DNA of 64,000 nucleotides, taken from Oscillospiraceae bacterium. GTDB lineage: Bacteria; Bacillota; Clostridia; Oscillospirales; Ruminococcaceae. The DNA is taken from contig JAEELE010000059.1 of NCBI GenBank assembly GCA_016288755.1, positions 35,612-99,611 on the forward strand. The letters run 5' to 3'. Below the pieces are notes generated by a model. It worked only from the letters and a program-made list of their open reading frames with translations. It did not search any database and was not told where the DNA came from. Both the position numbers and the translations under genes were made by a program. Positions 17,650 through 28,579 of this stretch are shown piece by piece. Position 1 is the stretch's first letter; each line of letters opens with the position of its first letter.

Positions 17650-18100
17650 GTGTCTCACGCTCCTTCGGCGGGTGCGCCGCCGTCCAGACGGCATGGATGC
17701 CCGCAAAGATCAGCAGTGCGGCGCCGTTGAGCAGCAGCCTTGCGGAATACAGCGAGATCAGCTCAGTCGTCTGCGAAACGCCGTCGACCGCCGCGGAGAG
17801 ATTCGTCATCTGCGGGTGGTTGATAAACACCAGCACCGTGACGATCGCGCTGAGCAGAAACGGCGTCAGGATCGCGGCATAGAACACGCCGCCGCGCGAC
17901 AGCCCGGTCTCCTCCTCGCGCTGCACGAAGTGGTAGAGCACGGCGGTGACGACCGCGGAGAGCCCGCAGAGCCAGACGCTCAGCTTCAGATAGTCATAGA
18001 GTGCCCAGCAGAAGCACTGCACAAACAGACTGCCGAGCACAGTCAGAACAAATCGCTTTGCCGCTGTGCCGCGGCTTTCCTTGCCATTTTTCTGTTTCAT
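17630..18100 (-). CDS. Four-helix membrane protein, function unknown
   Basis: The 156-residue product starts at the ATG at 18100; the ribosome site is weak. After a basic N-terminus (KQKNGKES) there are four hydrophobic segments, near residues 17-35, 39-57, 70-95 and 120-145. The C-terminal tail is polar and charged. I recognise no family. It overlaps the next membrane protein gene, and the two may form a small complex, as both are of similar size and topology. It begins 16 bases after the leucine-rich-repeat gene. Confidence 0.72.
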   Translation of the reverse strand: MKQKNGKESRGTAAKRFVLTVLGSLFVQCFCWALYDYLKLSVWLCGLSAVVTAVLYHFVQREEETGLSRGGVFYAAILTPFLLSAIVTVLVFINHPQMTNLSAAVDGVSQTTELISLYSARLLLNGAALLIFAGIHAVWTAAHPPKERETHDAEHA

Positions 18101-18116
18101 CCGCAGTTTTCCGTAA

Positions 18117-19247
18117 TCAATAATTATAATACTCGTGCCCGCAGCGGGTGCACTTCCAGAAGCCAAGCAGTTTCTTTTTCAGCGGTCCGGCGCAGTATTC
18201 GCAGTAGCCATTTTGAAAAAAACCTGTCTTATCGAATATTTCGCACCGTGGGGAGTACCTCTGAGAAATTTTGACCTTTGTCGGGTCAAGAGATGTGCAT
18301 CCTTGAAAAGCAAATCGTTCGATTGTTGTTACGCTGTCCGGGATTGTGACGGAATTCAGGCTTGTACAGTTGGCAAAGGCATGCCCTTTGATTGTTGTCA
18401 CGCTGTTCGGGATTGTGATGGAAGTCAGGCTTGTGCAACCGGAAAAAACACCGTATTCGATTACTGTCACACTGTTCGGAATAGTTATTGATACTAGGCT
18501 TGTACAGCCTTCAAAAGTACCTACTCCTGTGCCATAGCCACCTCCTATTGTTGTCACACTGTTTGGAATTGCGATTGCTTTCAGGCTTGTGCATCCGGAA
18601 AAGGCACCTCTTCCGATTGTTGTCACGCTATCCGGAATAGTGATGGAAGTCAGGCTTGTGCATTTGTGAAAAGCATACGGTTCGATTGTTTTCACACTGT
18701 CCGGAATAGTGATGGAAGTCAGGCTTGTGCATTCTTGAAAAGCATGCGCTTCGATTGTTGTCAGACTGTCCGGAATCTGAACCGAAACCAGACCAGAGCC
18801 GGAAAAGGCATTTCCGATTGTTGTCACGCTGTTTGGAATTGTGATGGTAGTCAGGCTCACGCAACTGTAAAAAGCAGCGTTTTTGATTATTGCCAAACTA
18901 TTCGGCAGCTGAACATATTTCAGTCTTTTGCATCCACTAAATGCACTATCCTCGATCTCTATAACACCTTCCGGGATCACAACCTTTTCAATGCCTAAAT
19001 CTTTGAAGCATTCCTTTCCGAGCACCTTGACACCGTCCGGAATAACAACATCCACAGCTTCGCCGTTATACTTCTCGAGCGTGCCCGCCTTGATGATGAA
19101 ATCGGCAGCCTTGGTTTGCACTGTTCCCTGCAGCTCCACTTTTTTTGCAACGAGAACATGCTTTGTATCACACATTTCACACTGATAATAATCGCCTTTT
19201 TTCACAAGCCGGTTGCTTCCGCATCCTTCACAAATCAATGCCTGCAT
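18117..19247 (-). CDS. Leucine-rich-repeat (BspA type) protein flanked by two zinc ribbons
   Basis: This 376-residue protein starts with a zinc ribbon (CEGC and CEMC within the first 27 residues) and ends with another (CEYC and CTRCGHEY). Between them are about ten BspA-type leucine-rich repeats of roughly 23 residues with the core CTSLTSITIPDSVTTI. BspA repeats usually serve binding on surface proteins, but this one has no signal peptide and two metal knuckles, so it is predicted to be cytoplasmic; related repeat proteins with N-terminal ribbons are common in ruminococci. The ATG at 19247 has AGGAGAAGG. The repeats are nearly identical at the DNA level and could recombine. Confidence 0.85.
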   Translation of the reverse strand: MQALICEGCGSNRLVKKGDYYQCEMCDTKHVLVAKKVELQGTVQTKAADFIIKAGTLEKYNGEAVDVVIPDGVKVLGKECFKDLGIEKVVIPEGVIEIEDSAFSGCKRLKYVQLPNSLAIIKNAAFYSCVSLTTITIPNSVTTIGNAFSGSGLVSVQIPDSLTTIEAHAFQECTSLTSITIPDSVKTIEPYAFHKCTSLTSITIPDSVTTIGRGAFSGCTSLKAIAIPNSVTTIGGGYGTGVGTFEGCTSLVSITIPNSVTVIEYGVFSGCTSLTSITIPNSVTTIKGHAFANCTSLNSVTIPDSVTTIERFAFQGCTSLDPTKVKISQRYSPRCEIFDKTGFFQNGYCEYCAGPLKKKLLGFWKCTRCGHEYYNY

Positions 19248-19268
19248 CGTTCCTTCTCCTCTTGCACG

Positions 19269-19300
19269 GACAGGAAACGGAACAGTGCCCGTTTCCTGTC
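19269..19300. terminator. Hairpin between gyrA and the leucine-rich-repeat gene
   Basis: A perfect 12-bp inverted repeat, GACAGGAAACGG (19269-19280) with CCGTTTCCTGTC (19289-19300), directly follows the gyrA stop. There is no T-run on the minus strand, so it may be a weak terminator or an RNA-stabilising 3' end. Confidence 0.45.
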
Positions 19301-19307
19301 TTGCCTG

Positions 19308-22022
19308 TTATTCGTCTTCGTCGTCCTCAGAGGGGGTATCGTCGTCGGGCTCTTCGGGCTCCTCGGGTTCATCGGGCTCCGGTGTCTCGTCCGGCTGCGA
19401 TGCCTCCGCAGTCTCCTCGGCGGCTGCCGCTGCCTCCTGTGCCGCGAGCTCCTCCTCCGAGAGCTGCTCGACCTCCTCGAGCTCGGCGGAGTCATCGTGC
19501 TCGGTGCGCGTGAAGGCGACCACTCTGCCGCCCTCGCTGACGCGCATCACGCGCACGCCCTTCGCGATTCTGCCCATGATGCGGATATCGCTCGTGCGGA
19601 TGCGGATGATGACGCCGTCGCTCGAGATCAGAATGATATCGTCGGTCTCGTCCACGACCTTGATGCCGCAGACCTTGCCGCGCTCCTCGTCCGGCTTATA
19701 GTTCGTCAGACCGTAGCCGCCGCGGTTCTGCAGGCGGTAGCTCCCGATCTCCGAACGCTTGCCGAAGCCGTTTTCCGTCACGGTCAGCAGCGTGGCGCCC
19801 GCGCGCGATTTCGCCATCGAGACGATCTTGTCCTCGCCGCGCAGCTTCATGATGCGCACGCCGTGGGCATTTCTGCCCTGTGCGCGGATGCAGCGCTCGT
19901 CAATGCGGATCGCCATGCCGTCGCGGGTCGCGACAAAGAGCTCGTCGGAGCCGTTTGTCATGCGCACGCCCGCGATCTCGTCGCCCTCCTCGAGCCGGAT
20001 CGCGATAATGCCGTTCTTGCGGACATTTCTGTATGCCGGCAGCGGGGTGCGCTTGATCTTGCCGTTCTTCGTCACCATGACGATGAAGCTGTCGTCGCGG
20101 AATTCGCTGACCTTCATCATCGCCGCGACCTTTTCGTTCTCGGCGAGCGGCAGCAGATTGATGATATTGGTGCCCTTGGAATCCTTGCCGCCCATCGGAA
20201 TCTCAAAGCAGCGCAGATCGAACATGATGCCGCGCGTCGTGAAGAAGAGCACATGGTCGTGGCTCGAGGCGACAAACATCTCGCTCGCGAAGTCCTCCTC
20301 GCGCTGCTTCATGCCGTTGACTCCTCTGCCGCCGCGCTTCTGCGACTTATAGACAGAAAGCGGCACACGCTTGATATAGCCGAAATTCGTGTGCGTGACA
20401 ACGCAGTCCTCAACCGGGATCAGGTCCTCGATATCCATTTCGCCGCTGACCGTCTCGATCTGGGTGCGGCGCTCGTCGCCGTATTTTCCCCTGATCTGCT
20501 CCAGATCCTCGCGGATGATGCCGAGCACGCGGGCGCGGTGCGTCAGGATATCGCGCAGATCGTTGATCTTTGCGCAGAGCGTCATGACCTCGTCGCGGAT
20601 CTTGTCGCGCTCCATGCCGGTCAGCTGTCCCAGACGCATCGCGACGATCGCGTCTGCCTGCGCGTCGGAGAGCCCCTTGGTCGGGCATGCCGGCTCGGAG
20701 GGATCGACCGCGGCGCCGAGTGCGGTGCGGTAGGTATCGTCGTCGAGCAGCGCCGTCAGATCGACCTCTGCGAAACGGTCGATCAAACGCTGCTTGCCGT
20801 CTGCGATCGACTTCGACGCGCGCAGGATCGCGACGACCTCGTCGATGAAATCGAGTGCGACCAGAAAGCCCTGCAGGATATGCGCACGCTCTCTTGCCTT
20901 GCGCAGATCGAAGCGGCAGGCGCGCTCGACCACGTCGACCTGATGCCGGATATATTCCTCAAGGATCGCCTTCAGAGAGAGCTCCTTCGGAATGCCGTTG
21001 ACCAGCGCCAGCATGATGACGCCGTAGGTATCCTGCAGCTGCGTATAGCGGAAGAGCTGATTGAGCACAAGATTCGGATTTGCGTCCTTTTTCAGCTCGA
21101 TGCAGATGCGGACGCGCTCCTGTCTGCCGGATTCGTCGCGGACATCGTGGATGCCGTCGACGCGCTTTTCCTTCGCCAGATCGGCGATCGACTTGATCAG
21201 CTCCGCCTTGTTGACCATGTACGGAATCTCCGTGACAAGGATGCACTGGCGGTTCTTGATCTCGGTGATCTCGGTTTTCGAGCGGACGGTCAGCTTGCCT
21301 CTGCCGGTCGCATAGGCGGCGCGGATGCCCGCTCTGCCCATGATGATGCCGCCGGTCGGGAAGTCCGGTCCCTTGATGAACTGCATGAGCTGCTCGAGCG
21401 TCGCGTCGGGGTTTTCGATCAGATAGTCGATGCCGTCAATGACCTCGCCGAGATTGTGCGGCGGGATATGCGACGCCATGCCGACTGCGATGCCCTCCGA
21501 GCCGTTGACCAGCAGATTCGGGAAGCGCGCCGGGAGAACGGTCGGCTCCTTCAGACGGTCGTCGTAGTTGGGCTGGAAATCGACGGTCTCCTTCTGGATA
21601 TCCGTCAGCATCACCGTCGCCATCTTCGCCATCTTTGCCTCGGTATAACGGTAGGCAGCAGGGGAGTCGCCGTCGAGCGTGCCGAAATTGCCGTGACCGT
21701 CGACGAGCGGGTAGCGCATGGAGAACCACTGCGCAAGACGAACCAGCGCCATATAGACCGATGCGTCGCCGTGCGGGTGATATTCACCGAGCACGGAGCC
21801 GACGATATCGGCGCACTTGCGGTAGGGCTTCTCCGGTGTCAGGCTCTTCTCAAACAGCGTATACAGAATGCGCCTGTGCACCGGCTTCAAGCCGTCGCGC
21901 ACATCGGGGAGTGCACGGGAGGTAATGACCGACATCGAATATGCGAGGAACGAGGAACGCATCTCCTCCTCAATATCACGGCGGATCAGAATTGTTTTGC
22001 TGGGATCGTACAAGGGAGTCAT
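19308..22022 (-). CDS. gyrA: DNA gyrase subunit A
   Basis: This 904-residue protein is the breakage-reunion subunit of gyrase. It has the catalytic Tyr126 in AAYRYTEAK, the helix-turn-helix region [16 protein letters not shown], and the C-terminal beta-pinwheel with a GyrA box seen as QKRGGRG, which separates it from ParC. In the quinolone-determining region the sequence is [10 protein letters not shown], so the positions equivalent to E. coli Ser83 and Asp87 are Ala87 and Met91. The last 70 residues form a long acidic, Ala/Glu/Pro-rich tail. It is the last gene of a run gyrB-YcxB-YcxB-gyrA. Confidence 0.97.
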   Translation of the reverse strand: MTPLYDPSKTILIRRDIEEEMRSSFLAYSMSVITSRALPDVRDGLKPVHRRILYTLFEKSLTPEKPYRKCADIVGSVLGEYHPHGDASVYMALVRLAQWFSMRYPLVDGHGNFGTLDGDSPAAYRYTEAKMAKMATVMLTDIQKETVDFQPNYDDRLKEPTVLPARFPNLLVNGSEGIAVGMASHIPPHNLGEVIDGIDYLIENPDATLEQLMQFIKGPDFPTGGIIMGRAGIRAAYATGRGKLTVRSKTEITEIKNRQCILVTEIPYMVNKAELIKSIADLAKEKRVDGIHDVRDESGRQERVRICIELKKDANPNLVLNQLFRYTQLQDTYGVIMLALVNGIPKELSLKAILEEYIRHQVDVVERACRFDLRKARERAHILQGFLVALDFIDEVVAILRASKSIADGKQRLIDRFAEVDLTALLDDDTYRTALGAAVDPSEPACPTKGLSDAQADAIVAMRLGQLTGMERDKIRDEVMTLCAKINDLRDILTHRARVLGIIREDLEQIRGKYGDERRTQIETVSGEMDIEDLIPVEDCVVTHTNFGYIKRVPLSVYKSQKRGGRGVNGMKQREEDFASEMFVASSHDHVLFFTTRGIMFDLRCFEIPMGGKDSKGTNIINLLPLAENEKVAAMMKVSEFRDDSFIVMVTKNGKIKRTPLPAYRNVRKNGIIAIRLEEGDEIAGVRMTNGSDELFVATRDGMAIRIDERCIRAQGRNAHGVRIMKLRGEDKIVSMAKSRAGATLLTVTENGFGKRSEIGSYRLQNRGGYGLTNYKPDEERGKVCGIKVVDETDDIILISSDGVIIRIRTSDIRIMGRIAKGVRVMRVSEGGRVVAFTRTEHDDSAELEEVEQLSEEELAAQEAAAAAEETAEASQPDETPEPDEPEEPEEPDDDTPSEDDEDE

Positions 22023-22027
22023 CTCCT

Positions 22028-22687
22028 TTATTGTTGGTCACTGCGCCCGAACAGACCGCGCAGCTTTGTCAGCTCGTCCTCGGAAAATTCCTTCTTCGGG
22101 ATCAGATAAAAATTCTTCATATAGGTGAGGTAGACCATGAAAAACTCCGCATATTCGGTGATCTTCACATTGCTGCCGAATTCGATCTCCGTCGGCTCGA
22201 GCGACATGCCGTCTGCACCGGCGGGCTGCTTTTCCTGCTCCGGAAAAATCTGCTGGAAGCCGTTTTCGCCGTCAGTCTTCTCCTCTGTCTCCTGAGCGGG
22301 TGTCTCGGGTCGGACCTCCGCGACCGTGAACGCGCTGCCGTCGGCATCCCTTGCGAGCACGGTTATGCCGTCGGGATAGACCCTGAGCTCATAGATGTCG
22401 TTTTCGATCTCCTTGAGCGCCTCGTGCAGAGAACGGCGGAGCTTGAAGGTGTTGTACCATGTGATCAGGATCATCGCAAGACAGACGACGATCAGCAGAT
22501 ACCCGAGCGTCTGCGAGGAATCCTTGATCACCGCGTGCACATAGACCCCGCCGACCGCGAGCAGCACAAGCGTCAGGATGATGTTGCGCGGGTAGACATA
22601 TTTCTTCTGGAACAGCCGGAATGCCTCGTCAAACATCGCAAGCGGGATATGATAGCTGCGGGAAAGCAGCAGCTCCTGTTTATTCAT
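22028..22687 (-). CDS. YcxB-like membrane protein
   Basis: This 219-residue protein has an N-terminal cytosolic segment, two membrane helices (about 36-55 and 60-80) and a C-terminal domain ending TYMKNFYLIPKKEF, the typical ending of the YcxB-like domain. The function of the family is unknown. A charged, low-complexity loop (about 130-165) interrupts the C-terminal domain. It overlaps the paralogous upstream gene by eight bases and ends 5 bases before gyrA, so it is embedded in the gyrase operon. Confidence 0.75.
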   Translation of the reverse strand: MNKQELLLSRSYHIPLAMFDEAFRLFQKKYVYPRNIILTLVLLAVGGVYVHAVIKDSSQTLGYLLIVVCLAMILITWYNTFKLRRSLHEALKEIENDIYELRVYPDGITVLARDADGSAFTVAEVRPETPAQETEEKTDGENGFQQIFPEQEKQPAGADGMSLEPTEIEFGSNVKITEYAEFFMVYLTYMKNFYLIPKKEFSEDELTKLRGLFGRSDQQ

Positions 22688-23564
22688 CTGCGGGCTTCTC
22701 CTCTGCTTCCTCTGTCATTTCTGCTGCATCCTCAATCGCTTCGGCAGCTTCTTCCGCGGCTTTTTCTGCAGATTCTGCAACGGCTTCTGCCGTTTCCCCG
22801 GCAGCTTCCGTGATCTCCTCAGAGGCGTCGGGCTCCTCTTCGTCAAAGTCGATCGGTCTTCCGTCCTCGCCGTGCAGATGCAGCCTGTCGGCGCCGTAGA
22901 ACTGCTTGCAGACGCCGCTGACGAAGGAATCGTCTGCCGGCGCCTCCTGCTCTGCGGACTGTTCGCCGTCCTCATCTGCCGAGATCATCGACTTCATTTC
23001 GAGCAGATGATAGCCGCCCGAGCAGCGCTCCTTCGCAAATTCCTGAATCTGCGTGAGCTGCTCCTGAGTCAGACCGCGCTTCGGGATATAGAGAAACTGA
23101 TTGGATATCTTGCCCTCTGCAAAGAGGAATCCGCGCGCATTTTCATAGGCGACCATCGTTCCGGTCGAGATCACCGTGGTCGCCTCCTCGATCTCCTCCT
23201 CGGTCATCTCGGAGCTGTCCTCGTCCTCGAAAATCTCCATCGTGGTGAGCGCGTGCTGATAAAAGCCCGTTTCCCGCTGCAAGCCGAACATCAGGCGGTT
23301 GGTCGCGATGAATTTCTTGTTGACCGGCACCATCAGATAGGCGCCGCCGACGATCAGACAGCCGATGCCGTAAAAGATGAACACAATATTGTTGTGATTT
23401 ACGAAAAACAGCACAATGCAGATCACAAACAGAATGCTGCTCATAATCATCGCGATCCGTTTTTCCTTGCCGCGCTCCTCATCGAGATAGATGCGGAACA
23501 CATCGTCATAATCCTGATCGTTCAGCCGGCACTGCACGGAGAACAGCTTTTCTTCCTTATCCAT
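22680..23564 (-). CDS. YcxB-like membrane protein with acidic Ala/Glu-rich tail
   Basis: This 294-residue protein is a paralog of the following gene: a cytosolic N-terminus (NDQDYDDVFRIYLDEERGK), two membrane helices (about 37-55 and 60-80), and a YcxB-like domain ending NQFLYIPKRGL. Unlike its neighbour it carries a 60-residue C-terminal tail of Ala, Glu and Lys with heptad-like spacing, probably a long helix or coiled coil. Function is unknown. It starts 55 bases after gyrB and is likely part of the same transcript. Confidence 0.75.
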   Translation of the reverse strand: MDKEEKLFSVQCRLNDQDYDDVFRIYLDEERGKEKRIAMIMSSILFVICIVLFFVNHNNIVFIFYGIGCLIVGGAYLMVPVNKKFIATNRLMFGLQRETGFYQHALTTMEIFEDEDSSEMTEEEIEEATTVISTGTMVAYENARGFLFAEGKISNQFLYIPKRGLTQEQLTQIQEFAKERCSGGYHLLEMKSMISADEDGEQSAEQEAPADDSFVSGVCKQFYGADRLHLHGEDGRPIDFDEEEPDASEEITEAAGETAEAVAESAEKAAEEAAEAIEDAAEMTEEAEEKPADE

Positions 23565-23619
23565 ATGGAACTACCTTTCCGATAACAATTTTGCCGATTA
23601 TTATTTTGCCGCTTTCCGC

Positions 23620-25596
<1,977 letters not shown>

Positions 25597-25683
25597 CTAT
25601 GGGAAGAGCCGATTGATACGGGCTCTGCAAATTGAAAATCCCATTATGATAAAAATAACTCATTTTCTTTATCTTCAACATAT

Positions 25684-25770
25684 CGGGAGTCCAGAGGGAT
25701 AGTATCCCTCTGGCAGGAGTTTGGGGTGAGTTTGCTTGCAAACTCACAGCGAAGCGTGCAAGAGCTCCCC
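25684..25770. repeat. Dispersed intergenic repeat, copy 2
   Basis: Begins CGGGAGTCCAGAGGGATAGT, then the complementary TCCCTCTGG and GGAGTTTGGGG, followed by a palindrome GTGAGTTTGC/GCAAACTCAC and an AGCTCCCC end. It is related to the copies at 3463-3524 and 63931-63990. It fills the gap between gyrB and remB. Confidence 0.6.
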
Positions 25771-25794
25771 ATGATTGATTCGCCGGAGACACAT

Positions 25795-26049
25795 CTAAAA
25801 CATGGTTCCGGCGCGCTTACGCAGTGTGGCTGCGGAAATGGACGAAATATACGCCTTTTCGCCGTCGGGCTCCATGCAGATCACAAAGCTCTTGGGCATT
25901 TCCGCAGAGACGTTCACGACGCGCCCCTCTTTTTCCAGACGCCCGAGCACGGCTCTCGTGTCCTGCCCGACCGTCGTATTTTCCAGATCAAACACCCCGA
26001 TCACCGTGCTGTCGTGGATCGAGATGCGCTCGCCGAGATGGATATACAT
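25795..26049 (-). CDS. remB: Extracellular matrix regulator RemB (DUF370)
   Basis: This 84-residue protein matches the RemB/YaaB family: MYIHLGERISIHD at the start and a SSISAATLRKRA end. In Bacillus the gene sits in the same recF-remB-gyrB position and RemB promotes expression of matrix genes. The RemA-type helix arrangement binds DNA as an oligomer; the details for RemB are less clear. The GGAGG site lies inside the end of recF, one base separates the two genes, and they are surely co-transcribed. Confidence 0.92.
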   Translation of the reverse strand: MYIHLGERISIHDSTVIGVFDLENTTVGQDTRAVLGRLEKEGRVVNVSAEMPKSFVICMEPDGEKAYISSISAATLRKRAGTMF

Positions 26050-26050
26050 G

Positions 26051-27193
26051 CTATGCTTCCTCCGTCAGCACGCCGTCTGCCATGTGATAGACCCTGCACG
26101 GCGTTTCCCGTTCAAATGCCCGCTCGCGGTTGATCGCATCGGGCTGGCACGCCGTCAGAAAGACCTGCATGTCCCGCACGATCTCATAGACCAGCTCCTG
26201 CCTCGCACTGTCGAGCTCGCCCATCACATCGTCGAGCAGCACGACCGGGGTCTCATCCTTTTTCTCGCAGAAAACTGCAGCCTGTGCGAGCCGCAGCACG
26301 AGCGCCGTGCTCTTCTGCTGCCCCTGCGAGCCGAATTCCCGCACGGAAAGCCCGTTGATCCTGCATGAGAAATCGTCTCTGCCCGCGCCCTTTGCGGTGA
26401 AGCCGAGGCGGATATCGTCATCGGCAGACTGCCGCAGTGCCTCATAATAATACTTCTGCATGTCCGGGTCCGGCTTTGCGGGAATCTCGGAATTGCGGAA
26501 CAGATTGGAGCGATAGCGCACCGAAAGCGTCTCGCTCCCGCCCGTGATCTGGCTGTAGAGGCGTTCGCAGACCGACGCCATCTGTCTGACATACGCATAG
26601 CGCAGACAGGTGAGCAGGGAGCCGTGTGCTGCGAGCTGGAAATCCCAGTCCGCGAGATCGCTGCGCGATGCCCGCCCGAGCGAAATCTGCTTCAGAACGG
26701 CATTGCGCTGTGCCGTGAGCTGATCAAAGCGCCGCAGACAGCCGAGCATTGCCGGGCTGAGCTGCGAGCCGCACAGGTCCATGAAGCCGCGCCGCTTTTC
26801 CGGTCCGCCGCAGACGATCTGCCGGTCATCCGGCGAGAACACCACGCACTGAAACGCGGAAAACAGCTTTGCGCCGCCCTGCACCGGCACACCGTTCAGC
26901 AGGATTTTCTTCTTGCCGCCCTCGCCGCGCAGCAGGCTGAACACGATCTCCTGTGTTCTCCGGCTGTCGGCAAATTTCAGCTTCAGGTGCATCGCGGGCT
27001 CCCTGATGCGGATAAAATCCCGCTCCTTGGCGCCGCGGAAGCTCCGGCAGCCCGTGCAGCTCCAGATCGCCTCAAGCAGATTGGTCTTGCCCTGCGCATT
27101 GTCGCCGAGGATGAGATTGACCCCGGCGGAGGGTGTCATCGCAAGCCCGGAAAGATTGCGGAAATTCTCCGCTTCGACAGATAAAACTCGCAT
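26051..27193 (-). CDS. recF: DNA replication and repair protein RecF
   Basis: This 380-residue protein has the SMC-like ATPase motifs: Walker A GDNAQGKTN at 30-38, the ABC-type signature seen as FGSQGQQKS, and Walker B VVLLDDVMGELD. RecF loads RecA at single-strand gaps together with RecO and RecR. The start is the ATG at 27193 (MRVLSVEAENFRN); the ribosome site is weak, which is common when the gene is translated after the close upstream yaaA. Confidence 0.95.
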   Translation of the reverse strand: MRVLSVEAENFRNLSGLAMTPSAGVNLILGDNAQGKTNLLEAIWSCTGCRSFRGAKERDFIRIREPAMHLKLKFADSRRTQEIVFSLLRGEGGKKKILLNGVPVQGGAKLFSAFQCVVFSPDDRQIVCGGPEKRRGFMDLCGSQLSPAMLGCLRRFDQLTAQRNAVLKQISLGRASRSDLADWDFQLAAHGSLLTCLRYAYVRQMASVCERLYSQITGGSETLSVRYRSNLFRNSEIPAKPDPDMQKYYYEALRQSADDDIRLGFTAKGAGRDDFSCRINGLSVREFGSQGQQKSTALVLRLAQAAVFCEKKDETPVVLLDDVMGELDSARQELVYEIVRDMQVFLTACQPDAINRERAFERETPCRVYHMADGVLTEEA

Positions 27194-27211
27194 GATTCCG
27201 AAGGGCAGCCG

Positions 27212-27445
27212 TCAGACCGGCTCCTCCTGCGGTGCGTGACAGATCAGCTCGAAGCGGTCGACGGTGATGCGGTCGCCGTTGCGTATTTTTTTGCCGCGCA
27301 TCGTGCATACCTCGCCGTTGACGGAGACATCGCCGCGCTGGATGAGCTCCTTTGCAAAGCCGCCGGTGTCGGTCAGCCCGGAGAGCTTCATGATCTGCTC
27401 CAGCTTGATGAACGGCGTCCTGATCGTGATTTCGATGATTTCCAT
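27212..27445 (-). CDS. yaaA: S4-domain RNA-binding protein YaaA
   Basis: This 77-residue protein is essentially one S4 domain ([38 protein letters not shown]). Its place between dnaN and recF is the conserved position of YaaA/RlbA in Firmicutes, where it has been linked to ribosome assembly. The ATG at 27445 has AAAGGGG upstream. It lies 24 bases after dnaN. Confidence 0.93.
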   Translation of the reverse strand: MEIIEITIRTPFIKLEQIMKLSGLTDTGGFAKELIQRGDVSVNGEVCTMRGKKIRNGDRITVDRFELICHAPQEEPV

Positions 27446-27469
27446 TGCCTGAACCCCTTTCGAGGCGGA

Positions 27470-28579
27470 TTATCTGCGCACCTGCACCGGCATGATGACC
27501 GCGATGGATTGGTCTCCCTCTGCCTCCATGACCTTGACGGCTCTGTCGGCTGCGGTGAGGAACATGCGGACGCGGTCGCCCTGCACTGCCTTGACGGCAT
27601 CGAGCAGATAGCGGTTGTTGAAGCCGATGACCATTTTCTCACCGGTCACGGCGCAGTTGATCTGATCGTCGACCGAGCCGATGACATTCTGGCAGCTCAC
27701 CAGCAGGCGGCTCTCCTCGATCTGGAAGCGCACGGCGGTCTTGTTCTGCTCGCTGATGAGCAGGGCGCAGCGCTCAAGACTGTCGATCAGCTCGCGGCGG
27801 TTGAGCAGCAGCTCGGTCTTTGCAGACTGCGGGATGCTGCGGCGGTAGTTGATGAATTCGCCTGCGAGCAGACGGGTATAGACAAAGTAACTGCCGACCT
27901 CGAAGATCGCGTGATGCTCGCCGAGGCTGATGATGCACGGATGCGCATTCTCCGCATCCTCGGTCAGCAGATGCTGAATCTCACGCAGCGCCTTTGCCGG
28001 CACGACGAATTTCAGCGGTGCCTGATTCGGCAGCGGCTCGGTGCGCAGTGCCATGCGATAGTTGTCGAGTGCGACCATATTCAGCATGCCGTTCTCCGCC
28101 TCGATCAGCTCGCCGGTGAAGATCGGCTTGGTCTCGTCGAGCGAAACGGCATAGATGGTCTGGTCGATCATATTTTTCAGCAGGCTCTGCGGAACGGTCG
28201 CGCCCTGATTGCGCTCGACGTCGGGCAGATCGGGATATTCGTCTGCCTGCATGCCGGCGAGCTGGCATTCGGTGCCGCTGCCGACGATCGTGACCTTGAG
28301 GTGGTCGTCGGTCGTTACGGAGAGCACGCCCTCGGGCATCTTGCGGACGATCTCGGAGAAGAGACGGCTGTCCACCAGCAGCACGCCCGGCTCGTCGACC
28401 GCAGCCGGAATCTCCGTGCGGATGCCGAGCTCAAGGTCATAGCCGGTCAGCTCCAGATGCTGCCCATCGGCACAGAGGCGGATCGCAGCAAGCGCCTCCA
28501 TCGGTGTCTTGGCACTCGCTGCCTTGGCAACATTCGGGAGCACCTCGCAGAGTGCGGATTTGTCACAGGTGAATCGCAT
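27470..28579 (-). CDS. dnaN: DNA polymerase III beta subunit (sliding clamp)
   Basis: This 369-residue protein is full length for the beta clamp, starting MRFTCDKSALCEVLPNVAKA and ending with the conserved MPVQVRR-type C-terminus (usually MPMR). Three repeated clamp domains of about 120 residues can be traced. It forms the ring that tethers polymerase III and binds many partners. AAAGGAAATG precedes the ATG. It is separated from dnaA by the 623-base origin region. Confidence 0.97.
   Translation of the reverse strand: MRFTCDKSALCEVLPNVAKAASAKTPMEALAAIRLCADGQHLELTGYDLELGIRTEIPAAVDEPGVLLVDSRLFSEIVRKMPEGVLSVTTDDHLKVTIVGSGTECQLAGMQADEYPDLPDVERNQGATVPQSLLKNMIDQTIYAVSLDETKPIFTGELIEAENGMLNMVALDNYRMALRTEPLPNQAPLKFVVPAKALREIQHLLTEDAENAHPCIISLGEHHAIFEVGSYFVYTRLLAGEFINYRRSIPQSAKTELLLNRRELIDSLERCALLISEQNKTAVRFQIEESRLLVSCQNVIGSVDDQINCAVTGEKMVIGFNNRYLLDAVKAVQGDRVRMFLTAADRAVKVMEAEGDQSIAVIMPVQVRR

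Noticed and set aside
18290..18900. Regular repeats of about 69 bases resembling a CRISPR array
   Set aside because: The repeats are the codons of the leucine-rich repeats in an intact reading frame, with no unique spacers.
19116..22109. Plus-strand frame of 997 codons
   Set aside because: It is antisense to gyrA, and its composition (Arg/Asp/Ala/Leu-rich, no domain) is typical of a shadow frame.
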